From contig JBGSOV010000020.1 in assembly GCA_041738935.1 (NCBI GenBank), positions 1 to 64,000 on the forward strand: a DNA stretch of 64,000 nt. The letters run 5' to 3'. The stretch's first letter is position 1. The number at the start of each line of letters is the position of its first letter. This DNA is from JBGSOV01 sp041738935 (GTDB taxonomy: Bacteria > Patescibacteriota > Gracilibacteria > CAIRYL01 > GCA-016699755). Below the pieces are notes generated by a model, which made no database searches, was not told the DNA's origin, and saw only the letters and a list, made by a program, of their open reading frames with translations. The position numbers and the translations under genes are program-made. Below are positions 16,870 to 25,763 of the stretch, one piece after another.

Positions 16870-18357
16870 TTATTCGCGCCAAGCATGCGAACGACTAACC
16901 GCTTCTTGCCACTTGGCATAAAAATGATCCATTTCCTCCTTGCTGCGCTGCGGCTCAAAAGTACGCCCGACCTTGCGTTTTTGCATCACTTCTTCGCGAC
17001 TTTGCCAAAAACCGGCGCCGATTCCGGCGATATAGGCGGCGCCAAGTGCTGTGGTTTCTATCACTTCTGGACGAATTACTGGTGCCTGAATCAAATCTGC
17101 CTGAAACTGCATAAGCGCATTATTAGCGCACGCGCCGCCATCGACTTGCAACGCGGTAAAACCCGCTGATTTGTCGCTCGAAACATCTTCGTTCATCGCT
17201 TCGAGCACATCGCGGGTGCTATATGCCAACGCTTCGAGTGTAGCGCGCGCAATATGCGCACGCGTTGTTCCACGCGTCAGTCCAATGAGCAAGCCGCGCG
17301 CGTCCATATCCCAATGCGGTGCGCCCAAGCCCGCAAGCGCAGTTACAAAATACACGCCTTCGTTTGTCGGGAGTGAGTTCATCAGTGTTTCGGTTTCGGC
17401 AGCGTCTTTGATGATGCCAAGTCCGTCACGCAGCCATTGAATCGCTGCACCACCGATAAAAATACTGCCTTCGAGCGCGTATTCGGTTTTGCCGTTGTAT
17501 TGCCAAGCAATTGTCGAAAGCAAATGATTTTTGGAAGCGACTGCCTTGTCTCCGACATTTGTCATCAAAAAGCACCCCGTTCCGTAAGTGTTTTTGTATA
17601 TTCCCGGTTGATAGCAGCCCTGCGCAAACATCGAAGCTTGTTGATCGCCCAAAATACCGTGAATGGGAATATTCGCACCAAAAAGTGACGAATCAATCAA
17701 ACCAAACTCTGCGTCCGAAGCCTTGACATCGGGCAACATCTCTGCGTTGATATCAAAGATTTTGAGTAAGTCGTTATCCCATTCGAGTGTATGAATATTG
17801 TAAAGCAAGGTGCGCGCGGCATTACTCGGCTCGGTGGCGTGGACTTTGCCGCCAGTCAGCTTCCACAAAATCCAGGTGTCGACTGTGCCGGCACGAAATG
17901 AAGCTTGGTACGGATGTTTGTCGAGCAGCCAGCGGAGTTTGCTCGCCGAAAAATACGCATCGATAAAGAGCCCCGTTTTGTCATAAATTGTTTGCTCGAA
18001 TCCCTGCGCTTTGAGCGAATCGCAATACTCCGCCGTGCGGCGACATTGCCAAACAATGGCATTATCAATTGGCTTGCCGGTGTCTTTATCCCAAATCATC
18101 ACCGTTTCGCGTTGATTGGTGATGCCAGCAGCAGCAATTTCACTCGCATCAATTTTGGCAATCTCGATTGCTTTTTTGATGACGGCAAAAGTGCTTTGCC
18201 AGATTTCTTCCGGATCGTGTTCAACCCAGCCGGCATGCGGAAAAATTTGTGTAAATTCTTGATATGCTTTTGCCACAATATTTTGTTCGTGGTCAAAAAT
18301 AATCGCGCGATTACCGGTGGTACCAAGGTCGATGGCGAGAATATATTTTTGTGTCAT
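16870..18357 (-). CDS. glpK: Glycerol kinase
   Basis: A 495-residue enzyme, full length for the family, that phosphorylates glycerol with ATP to glycerol 3-phosphate in the cytosol. Visible FGGY-kinase features are the N-terminal AIDLGTTGNRA phosphate loop, the glycerol-site NQRET and WQCRR segments, AYFSASKLRWLLD, GDQQASMF with the catalytic Asp, and the C-terminal adenine-binding VDGGACANN. The ATG at 18357 begins the usual N-terminus. It lies 100 bp downstream of gpsA on the same strand, with a C-rich palindromic repeat between; together they link glycerol, glycerol 3-phosphate and dihydroxyacetone phosphate, for lipid synthesis or glycerol use. No glycerol facilitator gene is in the window. 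Confidence 0.95.
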   Translation of the reverse strand: MTQKYILAIDLGTTGNRAIIFDHEQNIVAKAYQEFTQIFPHAGWVEHDPEEIWQSTFAVIKKAIEIAKIDASEIAAAGITNQRETVMIWDKDTGKPIDNAIVWQCRRTAEYCDSLKAQGFEQTIYDKTGLFIDAYFSASKLRWLLDKHPYQASFRAGTVDTWILWKLTGGKVHATEPSNAARTLLYNIHTLEWDNDLLKIFDINAEMLPDVKASDAEFGLIDSSLFGANIPIHGILGDQQASMFAQGCYQPGIYKNTYGTGCFLMTNVGDKAVASKNHLLSTIAWQYNGKTEYALEGSIFIGGAAIQWLRDGLGIIKDAAETETLMNSLPTNEGVYFVTALAGLGAPHWDMDARGLLIGLTRGTTRAHIARATLEALAYSTRDVLEAMNEDVSSDKSAGFTALQVDGGACANNALMQFQADLIQAPVIRPEVIETTALGAAYIAGIGAGFWQSREEVMQKRKVGRTFEPQRSKEEMDHFYAKWQEAVSRSHAWRE

Positions 18358-18416
18358 GGGACAGGAGAGAATAAAAAGTGGATGAGCAATGGAATTATAA
18401 TCTTTGATTTAATTTC

Positions 18417-18453
18417 AACCCCCTCCAACTCCCCCTATCCAGGGGGAGAGAGG
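18417..18453. repeat. C-rich palindromic intergenic repeat, copy 1
   Basis: An AACCCCCTCC lead is followed by CTCCCCCT (18429-18436), a 4-nt loop and AGGGGGAG (18441-18448), between gpsA and glpK. Related copies are at 46402-46434 and 57507-57537. Confidence 0.65.
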
Positions 18454-18457
18454 AAAG

Positions 18458-19465
18458 CTACAAAACGATTTTGATCAATTCGCGCACGGCTTCGCGCGCT
18501 GGTTTGCCTTCGTACAGAACTTTGTACATTTCTTCAGCAATCGGCAGATGCACCGCGTATTTTTGCGAGAGCTCGTGAATGATTTTGGTGGCAGGAACAC
18601 CTTCGGTGACTTGCTGCATTTCTGCCTGCGCATCAGCGAGCGATTTACCAGAACCGAGTTTTTTGCCGAGTGTGCGGTTGCGACTATTTTCACTAAAACA
18701 AGTGGCGATCAAGTCCCCCACTCCCGACAGTCCATAAAAAGTTTCGCGGTATGCGCCCATCGCCTCGCCAAGTTTTGCCATTTCGGACAAACTGCTATCG
18801 AGCACGAAAGCTTTGGTATTTTCGCTTTCTTGCACGCCGTCACATATTCCGACAGCGATGGCGTAGATGTTTTTCATCATACCACCCAATTGCACACCGA
18901 CCGTGTCCATTAGTACGATAACGCGGAAAAAGTCGTTACCGTCTTCAAACGCCTGTTTGATTTGCGGCAAGATACATTGATTTTTAGAAACTACCGTCAC
19001 GCGAGTCATCATACCGGCGGCGACTTCTTTGGCGAGTGACGGACCCGAAAGATCAGCAATTTGATGATGAAAACGCGAACCGATTTCGTCCTCGATTACT
19101 TCTGCCATAAACTTGTGCGAATCCTCCTCGATGCCCTTCGCGCAATTAAGAATGATTTGTCCATCTGCAATGTTTTTGGCAAAAAGCCGCACCGTTTGCC
19201 GCACAAATTTGGACGGCACCACGACAATAATCATATCTGTATTCGCAATACATTCGACAATATCACGAAAAGGCTTGAGCTTTGAAGAAAGCCGTGCACC
19301 AGGAAGATAGCGGCTATTCGAATGACTTGCAGCGATTTCGTCCAAGATATCATGATTGATATCCCAAATGCGGACTGTGTGTCCGTTGTTCGCGAGCAAG
19401 TTGGCAAGTGTTGTCCCCATGTTGCCGGCGCCGATAACGGCGATATTGCGTGGAGCTGCTTTCAT
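18458..19465 (-). CDS. gpsA: Glycerol-3-phosphate dehydrogenase [NAD(P)+]
   Basis: About 335 residues. It interconverts dihydroxyacetone phosphate and sn-glycerol 3-phosphate, supplying the phospholipid backbone. The Rossmann motif GAGNMGTTLA lies at the N-terminus, followed by NCAKGIEED, LSGPSLAKEVA and the KNIYAIAVGI segment with the catalytic lysine, all typical of GpsA. The ATG at 19465 is preferred to an in-frame TTG upstream because it gives the usual short N-terminus. It precedes glpK on the minus strand and follows the exported-protein genes. Confidence 0.93.
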   Translation of the reverse strand: MKAAPRNIAVIGAGNMGTTLANLLANNGHTVRIWDINHDILDEIAASHSNSRYLPGARLSSKLKPFRDIVECIANTDMIIVVVPSKFVRQTVRLFAKNIADGQIILNCAKGIEEDSHKFMAEVIEDEIGSRFHHQIADLSGPSLAKEVAAGMMTRVTVVSKNQCILPQIKQAFEDGNDFFRVIVLMDTVGVQLGGMMKNIYAIAVGICDGVQESENTKAFVLDSSLSEMAKLGEAMGAYRETFYGLSGVGDLIATCFSENSRNRTLGKKLGSGKSLADAQAEMQQVTEGVPATKIIHELSQKYAVHLPIAEEMYKVLYEGKPAREAVRELIKIVL

Positions 19466-19542
19466 GATGAGTGGCAAAGGTGGGAAAGACGTTTTGCTTA
19501 TACGCCTTTTGTCCTGTTTGTTTACAGGTCATTTTTTGAGAA

Positions 19543-19578
19543 TGCACTGGAGCGAGACTGGTGGATCGCTCCAGTGCA
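19543..19578. other. Long perfect hairpin between convergent-phase gene ends
   Basis: TGCACTGGAGCGA (19543-19555) and its exact complement (19566-19578) form a 13-bp stem with a 10-nt loop, between the stop of the 395-residue exported protein gene and the start of gpsA. No T-run follows on the minus strand, so it may be an mRNA-stabilising or attenuating structure and not a simple terminator. Confidence 0.45.
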
Positions 19579-19615
19579 ATTTTCACTTCTGTATCATCGC
19601 TTTCTTTCTTTTGGC

Positions 19616-20803
19616 TTACTGACTGACTGCAGATATAACTACTCGAAACAATACTGAGTAGCTGTCTACGCGTCCTTGTCCGTGAGCAATACAAATTGGT
19701 GCTAAGAGTGATTGGACTGTTTCGTCGGTTTCGACATAGTAGCCACATTCGACAGCACTAATTTCGGCGTCGGAAATCGCAATCGCATTACTACTTTTGA
19801 GGTCAAAGAACTTGCGTTTGTCTTCGAGTGGAAGCGCGCCAGGATATTGCAAATCGACACTTCCCAAGCGAAAATTTCCCTCGGCAAGTTTTGCGGTAAT
19901 CGCTTCGGCATCAGCAAGCGCTGTGACATTTTTTTCCACAATATTAGGAAAGCTGTTCTTGATTTGCACGATAGTGTCGTTTTTGACTTCGACATCGATT
20001 GTTCCGGTTTTTCCAGAAGCAAAAATGCTTTCATCGGTCGCTTCATCCATTGATACGATTGGCAATGCCAACTCAGGGGTAAAGCGATACCAAGTTGAAT
20101 TTTCTTCTTCGACAACACTTTCGGTTACAGGAAAGCTGAGGAGTCCTGCACTTTGGAGAGCGGTTTTGACAGCCTCAGCGCCAACTGCAGCAATCTTCAG
20201 GCTGTTCGCTTCGAAAGTAAGATGAAAGAGATCATAAAAGAGGAAGTAATCCCCTGTCATAATATTGGCAACAGCATAGTTCTGCTTGTCCGAACGAATA
20301 ACAGTACCGTTAATACCGAGATTGTCGGCAAGATTGCGGACTACATCAAACAGTCCAGCTTCGGTTGGTCGGTCCAAAAGATATACTGGCGCTTCGGTCG
20401 GCAAAGTAGGAATTGCAGCCGCAAGATCTGCTTCTTTCCATGTTACTGCAAAACTTTGTGCAGCGCGCGCTTGCGGCTCGTGATTACCAATACTGGCAGC
20501 ATCAAGCTCCTTTTTTTGACTAGTAGTCAAAAATTGAAGTTCGGCGGCGCCTGCCGTATCAAGTACAGCTTCAGTAAGATCGTCTGCTGTTGGGTCTGGC
20601 ACATTTGTGTCAGGAGCAACGCTTTCGATTGGAGTCTCCTCAGCAGGAGTCTCATCTGGAGCGGATGCGTGCGTTGGCGCTGGCGAATTGATCGCAACGT
20701 CAGTAATGTCATCAGCTGGTTGCTCAGGAGCACCAGCAAAGATCAGTACAGCGGCGAGTCCGACCAGTCCGACAACACCGATGATAAGAAGTGGTTTTTT
20801 CAT
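19616..20803 (-). CDS. Exported or anchored protein of unknown family
   Basis: About 395 residues. The ATG at 20803 is chosen because it begins MKKPLLIIGVVGLVGLAAV, a clear signal anchor; upstream in-frame codons give an implausible extra hydrophobic leader. Residues about 28-90 are a Pro/Thr/Ala/Asp-rich linker, about 110-395 a globular extracytoplasmic domain with two cysteines near the C-terminus. I recognise no family. It begins 34 bp after the paralog-2 gene ends and runs in the same direction, suggesting co-expression with that secreted protein. Confidence 0.55.
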   Translation of the reverse strand: MKKPLLIIGVVGLVGLAAVLIFAGAPEQPADDITDVAINSPAPTHASAPDETPAEETPIESVAPDTNVPDPTADDLTEAVLDTAGAAELQFLTTSQKKELDAASIGNHEPQARAAQSFAVTWKEADLAAAIPTLPTEAPVYLLDRPTEAGLFDVVRNLADNLGINGTVIRSDKQNYAVANIMTGDYFLFYDLFHLTFEANSLKIAAVGAEAVKTALQSAGLLSFPVTESVVEEENSTWYRFTPELALPIVSMDEATDESIFASGKTGTIDVEVKNDTIVQIKNSFPNIVEKNVTALADAEAITAKLAEGNFRLGSVDLQYPGALPLEDKRKFFDLKSSNAIAISDAEISAVECGYYVETDETVQSLLAPICIAHGQGRVDSYSVLFRVVISAVSQ

Positions 20804-20837
20804 AATTGAAAAAAAGAAAAAAAGGAAAATGAAAAGC

Positions 20838-22799
20838 TTATAAAAGGATTCCGACCTCAAACCCATCTCGTTCTTGAGATAGAGCAAGAGCAGGAGGAAT
20901 GACAGCCTTCTCAGAACACACCTTGGGAGTAATCTTGAAAAACAGTTGCAAGAGATTTAGCGGAACATCATCGCCGCGCCAGCGAAAACGACTTGCAATC
21001 TGAGCTGGCTCAGCAAGCGCAAGCTGCGCATATTCGTCCGCTAAAATATCTGGAAATTCGTTGTTGAGTTCTTGCGCAAGTACAGTTGTCTCTCGTGGAG
21101 AAAGACCATATTTGTCTGTAATATTCGATAAAAGCTGTGGCAAATCTTTGCGCTGAACACACATCGTGCCAAGAAACTGCGCACTAAGCGGCGTTGTAAA
21201 ATCATAGCGATATGCGAGTACCTCTTTTTTTCCACTCGGAAAAGTAAAGTTTTCGGACTCATCAAAAGAGCGATCCGCAGAAACAATTTTGGTCTGTTTA
21301 AAATCTGGCGACAAAGTCACTGCTTCGTCAGTATTAAGCAGTAGCAATGGCGACACTCCGTTCGAATGATTCATCCCACATTGACTCCCCTTGCTGTGAG
21401 AAACCATCAGATTTTTGCTCGTCAAAGTATCATCAGTCATCAGACACGTATTGATAGTTGCTCCGCCTGTCCAAAATTCGAGCATTTGCAAAAATACCGT
21501 CTCCCACTCGTTTTCGCTGACACCACGCGGAAACACCGCATCAAGATCAATGTCACCGAGATATTCCAATTCTGCCTTCAATTTTGCTATCGCCTCGGCA
21601 CGAGGTATGACAGGAATATTCTCTGCTGAAGAAGGTGTTGGTGTAGGCGGCGGAGGCGGAACCGTCGGATTAGCTTGGGCGCTCGAATTACCAACTGGCG
21701 GTGGCGGAGGAGGTGGAGGTGGTAAATCAATGACTGATTCTTGCTGTTCAGTTTTGTCCAATAAAATTGATTTGATGGAGAAAGCAATTCGCTTTGTCTG
21801 ATCAGAAACATTGCCTTTCCCGGTAGCAGCATCGCGGAGCGAATCTATTGCAAGTACTCCAAGTCCGGGATTGATACCGCCTGCATTTTCGACGCCTAGC
21901 AATCCGCGTTTGACAAATTCGGTCGCGATCGCAGCCAGAGCGATTTTTTGATATGCGGTAGTATCGACTTGCCCAGCAGGTTCTTCTAAACCGGTATAAA
22001 AAGTGTGTTTCCCTGGCATTCTTCCGATTACAACTGGCATACCGCCAACAGGATCAAAAAGGCTTCCGAGTATTTGCGCAGTCGTTTTGCTGGGATCAAG
22101 CCGCTTTGCGAGCACTGTATTTGCATTACAAAGCTTTTCGCAAACGACACTGCGGCTTTGTGGAACCAAGGCATCAGCAGGAATATCACCAAGCGGAGCA
22201 CGTGGAAGCGGCGGCATCGGCAAAAGTCCCCTTCCATCATCGGCATGTGTGACCACTTTGACAGCATATTCCTGCGGCGGCAAAAAAGTACCAAACGCAA
22301 GCCCTGGGGTTTCACCTTGCAACTCAGCATAACTTTCGGTTCGCTTGTAAAAGGCATCGACCATTACTTTTTGGTCAATACTGTCCCACAATACGGAAGA
22401 ATCAAGTGTAAGTGTGTAAAACCCATTTTCGTCAGCATCTACCGCTTGCAGGCATGTTCCCATACTTGGCACTTGCACGGCTCCATCGGAGTTTTTGAAT
22501 GGTGAAAACAAAAAAATACCGACCGGCGCGTTTTTGGCAGCTGCTCCTTGGATTTGGACTGGAAGATTTTCGTCGATCATAATATTTTCGCGTGGCGAAG
22601 TAATAATAGCGCGCTGCCATGCCGAGCCATCGGCTCCTTCGAGAATAAAGCTTTCTTGCCAATCAAAATCAACCGGCAGTTTTTCTGTCAAATCGGTGAT
22701 GCAATTCTCACCGACCGCTGCGCGCGCAAGAGTTGGCACGAGCATGAGTAGCACGATAAAAAATGACCAGAGGAGATTTTTTGTATTGATGTCAATCAT
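20838..22799 (-). CDS. Secreted protein, member 2 of a three-paralog family
   Basis: About 653 residues from the ATG at 22799 (a GTG two codons upstream is less likely). A signal peptide ends near ARAAVGENC. Shared family segments are GADGSAW, a Cys in GTCLQ, FYKRTE, LGVLAID, LEFWTGG, LSPDFKQTKIV, GKKEVLAYRYDFTTPL, GTMCV and the C-terminal RDGFEVGIL. It has eight cysteines placed as in member 1, including CxxxC and SQCGM. Distinctive is a central insertion with two proline runs of five to nine Pro, a flexible linker. No enzymatic motif was seen. It lies directly upstream of the 395-residue exported-protein gene and follows member 3 in a co-directional row. Confidence 0.65.
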   Translation of the reverse strand: MIDINTKNLLWSFFIVLLMLVPTLARAAVGENCITDLTEKLPVDFDWQESFILEGADGSAWQRAIITSPRENIMIDENLPVQIQGAAAKNAPVGIFLFSPFKNSDGAVQVPSMGTCLQAVDADENGFYTLTLDSSVLWDSIDQKVMVDAFYKRTESYAELQGETPGLAFGTFLPPQEYAVKVVTHADDGRGLLPMPPLPRAPLGDIPADALVPQSRSVVCEKLCNANTVLAKRLDPSKTTAQILGSLFDPVGGMPVVIGRMPGKHTFYTGLEEPAGQVDTTAYQKIALAAIATEFVKRGLLGVENAGGINPGLGVLAIDSLRDAATGKGNVSDQTKRIAFSIKSILLDKTEQQESVIDLPPPPPPPPPVGNSSAQANPTVPPPPPTPTPSSAENIPVIPRAEAIAKLKAELEYLGDIDLDAVFPRGVSENEWETVFLQMLEFWTGGATINTCLMTDDTLTSKNLMVSHSKGSQCGMNHSNGVSPLLLLNTDEAVTLSPDFKQTKIVSADRSFDESENFTFPSGKKEVLAYRYDFTTPLSAQFLGTMCVQRKDLPQLLSNITDKYGLSPRETTVLAQELNNEFPDILADEYAQLALAEPAQIASRFRWRGDDVPLNLLQLFFKITPKVCSEKAVIPPALALSQERDGFEVGILL

Positions 22800-22888
22800 T
22801 GACACGAGTGATTTTTATATTCTTATTATAGCAAAAAAATATAGTAAATAAAAGGCATCTGACAAAAAAATGAAACCTGATTACAAAG

Positions 22889-22935
22889 CCAAAAAACCAC
22901 AAGTATGAATGGCGGAGAAAATTCTAAAAAAGCTT
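22889..22935. repeat. Duplicated intergenic segment upstream of paralog 2
   Basis: The stretch starting AGCCAAAAAACCACAA and running into GAAAATTCTAA closely resembles 25120-25176 upstream of paralog 3. Both copies begin about 85-90 bp before their gene, as expected if gene and upstream region were duplicated together. Confidence 0.5.
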
Positions 22936-22944
22936 TTTTAGAAT
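22921..22944 (-). terminator. Perfect 24-bp palindrome, probable terminator of paralog 3
   Basis: ATTCTAAAAAAG is followed directly by its exact complement. Read on the minus strand the T-rich second arm runs into further Ts, 139 bp after the stop of the 23083-25029 gene. Stem AT-richness makes it weak but the symmetry is perfect. Confidence 0.45.
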
Positions 22945-23082
22945 TGCTCAAATCTAGTAGAATCTGGTCAAAATATGTTTTTGATTCGTATAATGTTTTC
23001 GAAGCTTCATTACCGAAAAAAAATTGTATTTCAAGATGTTTTTTGTGATTTGTATCTCTCCAGAATATAAAGCGGAGGAAGT

Positions 23083-25029
23083 TTATTCGATAATACCGGT
23101 CTCAAATCCATCGCGATTCATGGGAAGATTGATAGTAGGAGGCGTCAGGGACTCTTCTGTGCAATCACCGGGCGTGAACTCAAAGAAAAGCTGAAGGAGC
23201 GAGAGAGGCTCGCCGTTTCCCGTCCAACTAAAACGGGTAGCAATATCGGTGGGATTTGCCAAAGACAACTGTACGAAGTCATCAGTTTCCGGGAATTCGG
23301 CGGTAAGTTCGGCAGAAAGCGTCGCTGCTTCATCATCAGTGAGATGATATGCATTATTTAGAGAGCTAATGAGTTTTGGGAGCATCGCCTGCTTAATGCA
23401 CATCTCTCCTACTCTTGTTTTCGAGAATTTGGATGTAAAATCATACCGATAATAGAGTGGCTGCTTTTTCCCAGCTGACAGTGCCCAACCGGCAGCATCG
23501 GTAAATTGTTTCTCCGCATAAACGATCTTGGTATCACTGAAGGCAGGAGAGAGGGCAATAGTGTCGGTGGTATTCAGGAGAATGCGCGGAGAAACACCGT
23601 TGGCATATACCCCATTTCCGAGAGAACCCTCAGCTGTGCTGAAATACGAAAGATCTTCAGACAAGTCAGGACTCATCAGATCACTAAAGATACATAAATT
23701 CTGAGCAGTGCTTCCTGTCCAAGCCACAAGGATATTGAGAAAATCCTCTGCCCATGTATCGGCAGTAGAGATTGTGGGAAATATATCAAGAAGGTATTCT
23801 GGCTGTAATTCAATAAAGCCAAAACCTTGTGATCCGACCCAGTCCCGGAAGATTTTATTGATTGTCGTTGCGGCTGCCTTGCGGTCTCCAGAGCCAGTCA
23901 AGAGGGTCTTTATCCCTTTAACCGTTGCGTTCGTTTCCGCGTTTTTTTGCAGGTTATCAGGCATCAGATTACCAATTGCATTCGCCCTGGTGGAGCTTCC
24001 GAACAAAGGCTTATTCACAGCACCTTCCAACATCCGCTTAATACCTTCTAAAATCTCTATTTTATGAGCGACTATTTTCATTTCAGAAGCATTCGCGTTT
24101 TCACTGTTTGTGTTAGCAAGGCGAACATAGTGTGTATTGGTACCGGTCACAAGTATGGAAATATCAACAGCATTGCCACCGATTTTGTCGAAATTATTGC
24201 CAAGAAAACGGGGAGGAAAGTTAGCGGGATCAACTCGAAAAGCAGAACCTCCAGAAAGACACCCTGATTGCTGATTCGATCCCCCACCGATTTTGGAAGA
24301 GGGAGGAGAAATCTCTACTCTAGGCTGTCCCATCTCCGAAGGAGCAGGCTGCTGTAATCCCGATTGGCTTCCTCCAGAAATTGCTCCGGGTTGAGTGGGA
24401 AGAGTAGCACCACTGCCTCCGCTCCGTTCCCACGCTCCTTGTTGGATCTGAGGCATAGCAACTTTCGAAACAGGCGGCACATCAAGATTGACAGTCACGA
24501 TTTTTGGTGGCAACGAGGTACCGATGAGAAAGTTGTTGTTCGTATTCTGACCAGTGACTTGGCTCCAGCTCTGGTCCATGCGATAGAAGACATCCACAAC
24601 GACCCTTTTGCCGATTGCCCCCCAGAGTGCGCGAGCATTAATTGGAAAAGTAGTGCTTCCAGACGCGCTTCCCTGTAAACCTTCAAAACAAACGCCTTCT
24701 CCGGGTTTTTTCAAAAATCCATTTCCTTCATTCGTATAAACAAAAAACGCAGTATCGGCGTTGGGAGCAACAGTAGCGGTGATATTGGTTGATTCTCCTT
24801 CACTAATAAGCAGTTTTCCTCCTTGAGGATTAGAAATAATGCCGCGTTGCCATGCTGAACCGTCATCACCGCGCACAATGTAGACATTTTTCCAGTTCTG
24901 AGTATCAGAAATACCACTTGTCAGATTTACTTGGCAGTTGTCACCAACTGCTGCGGAAACCGATAGCGGCAGACACACCACTGTTCCGAAAAGGAAGAAG
25001 AGGTATGGAAATATTTGATTTTTAAACAT
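23083..25029 (-). CDS. Secreted protein, member 3 of a three-paralog family
   Basis: A 648-residue protein with a signal peptide ending near SVSAAVGDNC. It keeps the family segments GDDGSAW/GII, GVCFEG, FYRMDQSW (close to member 1), ILVAWT, LSPAFSDTKIV, GKKQPLYYRYDFTS, GEMCI and the end RDGFETGI. A Gly/Ser/Gln/Pro-rich linker at about 190-260 replaces other insertions. It has only six mature cysteines: the second of the CxxxC pair and the QCGM cysteine of members 1 and 2 are both missing, which hints that these two form a disulfide. Function unknown. It has its own promoter-like sequence and lies 152 bp downstream of pth. Confidence 0.65.
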   Translation of the reverse strand: MFKNQIFPYLFFLFGTVVCLPLSVSAAVGDNCQVNLTSGISDTQNWKNVYIVRGDDGSAWQRGIISNPQGGKLLISEGESTNITATVAPNADTAFFVYTNEGNGFLKKPGEGVCFEGLQGSASGSTTFPINARALWGAIGKRVVVDVFYRMDQSWSQVTGQNTNNNFLIGTSLPPKIVTVNLDVPPVSKVAMPQIQQGAWERSGGSGATLPTQPGAISGGSQSGLQQPAPSEMGQPRVEISPPSSKIGGGSNQQSGCLSGGSAFRVDPANFPPRFLGNNFDKIGGNAVDISILVTGTNTHYVRLANTNSENANASEMKIVAHKIEILEGIKRMLEGAVNKPLFGSSTRANAIGNLMPDNLQKNAETNATVKGIKTLLTGSGDRKAAATTINKIFRDWVGSQGFGFIELQPEYLLDIFPTISTADTWAEDFLNILVAWTGSTAQNLCIFSDLMSPDLSEDLSYFSTAEGSLGNGVYANGVSPRILLNTTDTIALSPAFSDTKIVYAEKQFTDAAGWALSAGKKQPLYYRYDFTSKFSKTRVGEMCIKQAMLPKLISSLNNAYHLTDDEAATLSAELTAEFPETDDFVQLSLANPTDIATRFSWTGNGEPLSLLQLFFEFTPGDCTEESLTPPTINLPMNRDGFETGIIE

Positions 25030-25053
25030 TTTATTTTTTTAAATGTTTATAGT

Positions 25054-25082
25054 ATTTTATCATATTTTTCAGTGAAAAACAA
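25054..25082 (-). promoter_or_regulatory. Promoter of paralog 3, TTGTTT-N17-TAAAAT
   Basis: On the minus strand TTGTTT (25082-25077) and TAAAAT (25059-25054) are 17 bp apart, 24 bp before the ATG at 25029. Confidence 0.55.
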
Positions 25083-25119
25083 GAATAGTGCTAAAAAATC
25101 CATAGGCACAACTTGTTTC

Positions 25120-25176
25120 CAGAAGCCAAAAAACACACAATCACAAATGCGGCTGAAAAATTCTAAGGATGCTTTT
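25120..25176. repeat. Duplicated intergenic segment upstream of paralog 3
   Basis: The partner of 22889-22935: AGCCAAAAAACACACAA, a diverged middle with ATGCGGCTGAAAA, and ATTCTAAGGATGCTTTT. The palindrome present in the other copy is degraded here. Confidence 0.5.
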
Positions 25177-25181
25177 GCAAA

Positions 25182-25763
25182 TCAGCGCAACGAATCCGCA
25201 TCTGACGGCAAGGATGTTTTTTGACTGAACCAATCCACAAGCTTTTCTACTACGAGTGGAAAAATCTCGGTCGGCAACTGCTGCTTTTGTGTTTTTGAAA
25301 AATCGGAGAGCACAAATGCCGCCGTATCTTGGTCAAACTCTTGCCGTAACGGATTGTCAACGCCGATTTTGATCCGCGAGAATTCTTCGCTCCCCAGATG
25401 CGTAATTATATCCTTGATGCCGTTGTGTCCGCCCGAACCTCCGTGCAGACGAAAACGGACTTGCCCAAACGGTAAATCCTTGTCGTCAAAAATCACAATG
25501 ATATCCGCAAGCTCGAGCTTGTAAAAATGTTTGACTGCGAGCACCGCCGCGCCCGAATGATTCATAAAAGTCAGTGGTTTGAGCAGCAACACTTTTTCTT
25601 CGGAGATTGTGGAATTTGCAATGGCGCCAAAGAATTTTTTCTCTTCACGGAACGCTTCAAAATCTTCTTTCTGCTGAAAAAAATCACCAAATTGCCAGCC
25701 GACATTATGGCGATTGTCTGCGTATTTGGCGCCAGGATTTCCCAGGAGAACGATAAGTTTCAT
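25182..25763 (-). CDS. pth: Peptidyl-tRNA hydrolase
   Basis: A 193-residue enzyme that recycles tRNA by cleaving the ester bond of peptidyl-tRNA released from stalled ribosomes. It begins MKLIVLLGNPGAKY and has the family's key residues: Asn9, catalytic His19 (NRHNVG), Asn68 (FMNHSG) and Asp93 (FDDKDLP), then GGSGGHNGIKDI. Length matches bacterial Pth. Its ATG overlaps the obgE stop by 4 bp, so it is translationally coupled to that GTPase, a plausible ribosome-maintenance pair. Confidence 0.95.
   Translation of the reverse strand: MKLIVLLGNPGAKYADNRHNVGWQFGDFFQQKEDFEAFREEKKFFGAIANSTISEEKVLLLKPLTFMNHSGAAVLAVKHFYKLELADIIVIFDDKDLPFGQVRFRLHGGSGGHNGIKDIITHLGSEEFSRIKIGVDNPLRQEFDQDTAAFVLSDFSKTQKQQLPTEIFPLVVEKLVDWFSQKTSLPSDADSLR

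Noticed and set aside
19543..19578. The 13-bp hairpin as an intrinsic terminator
   Set aside because: No T-run follows on the minus strand, the direction of local transcription; recorded only as a hairpin.
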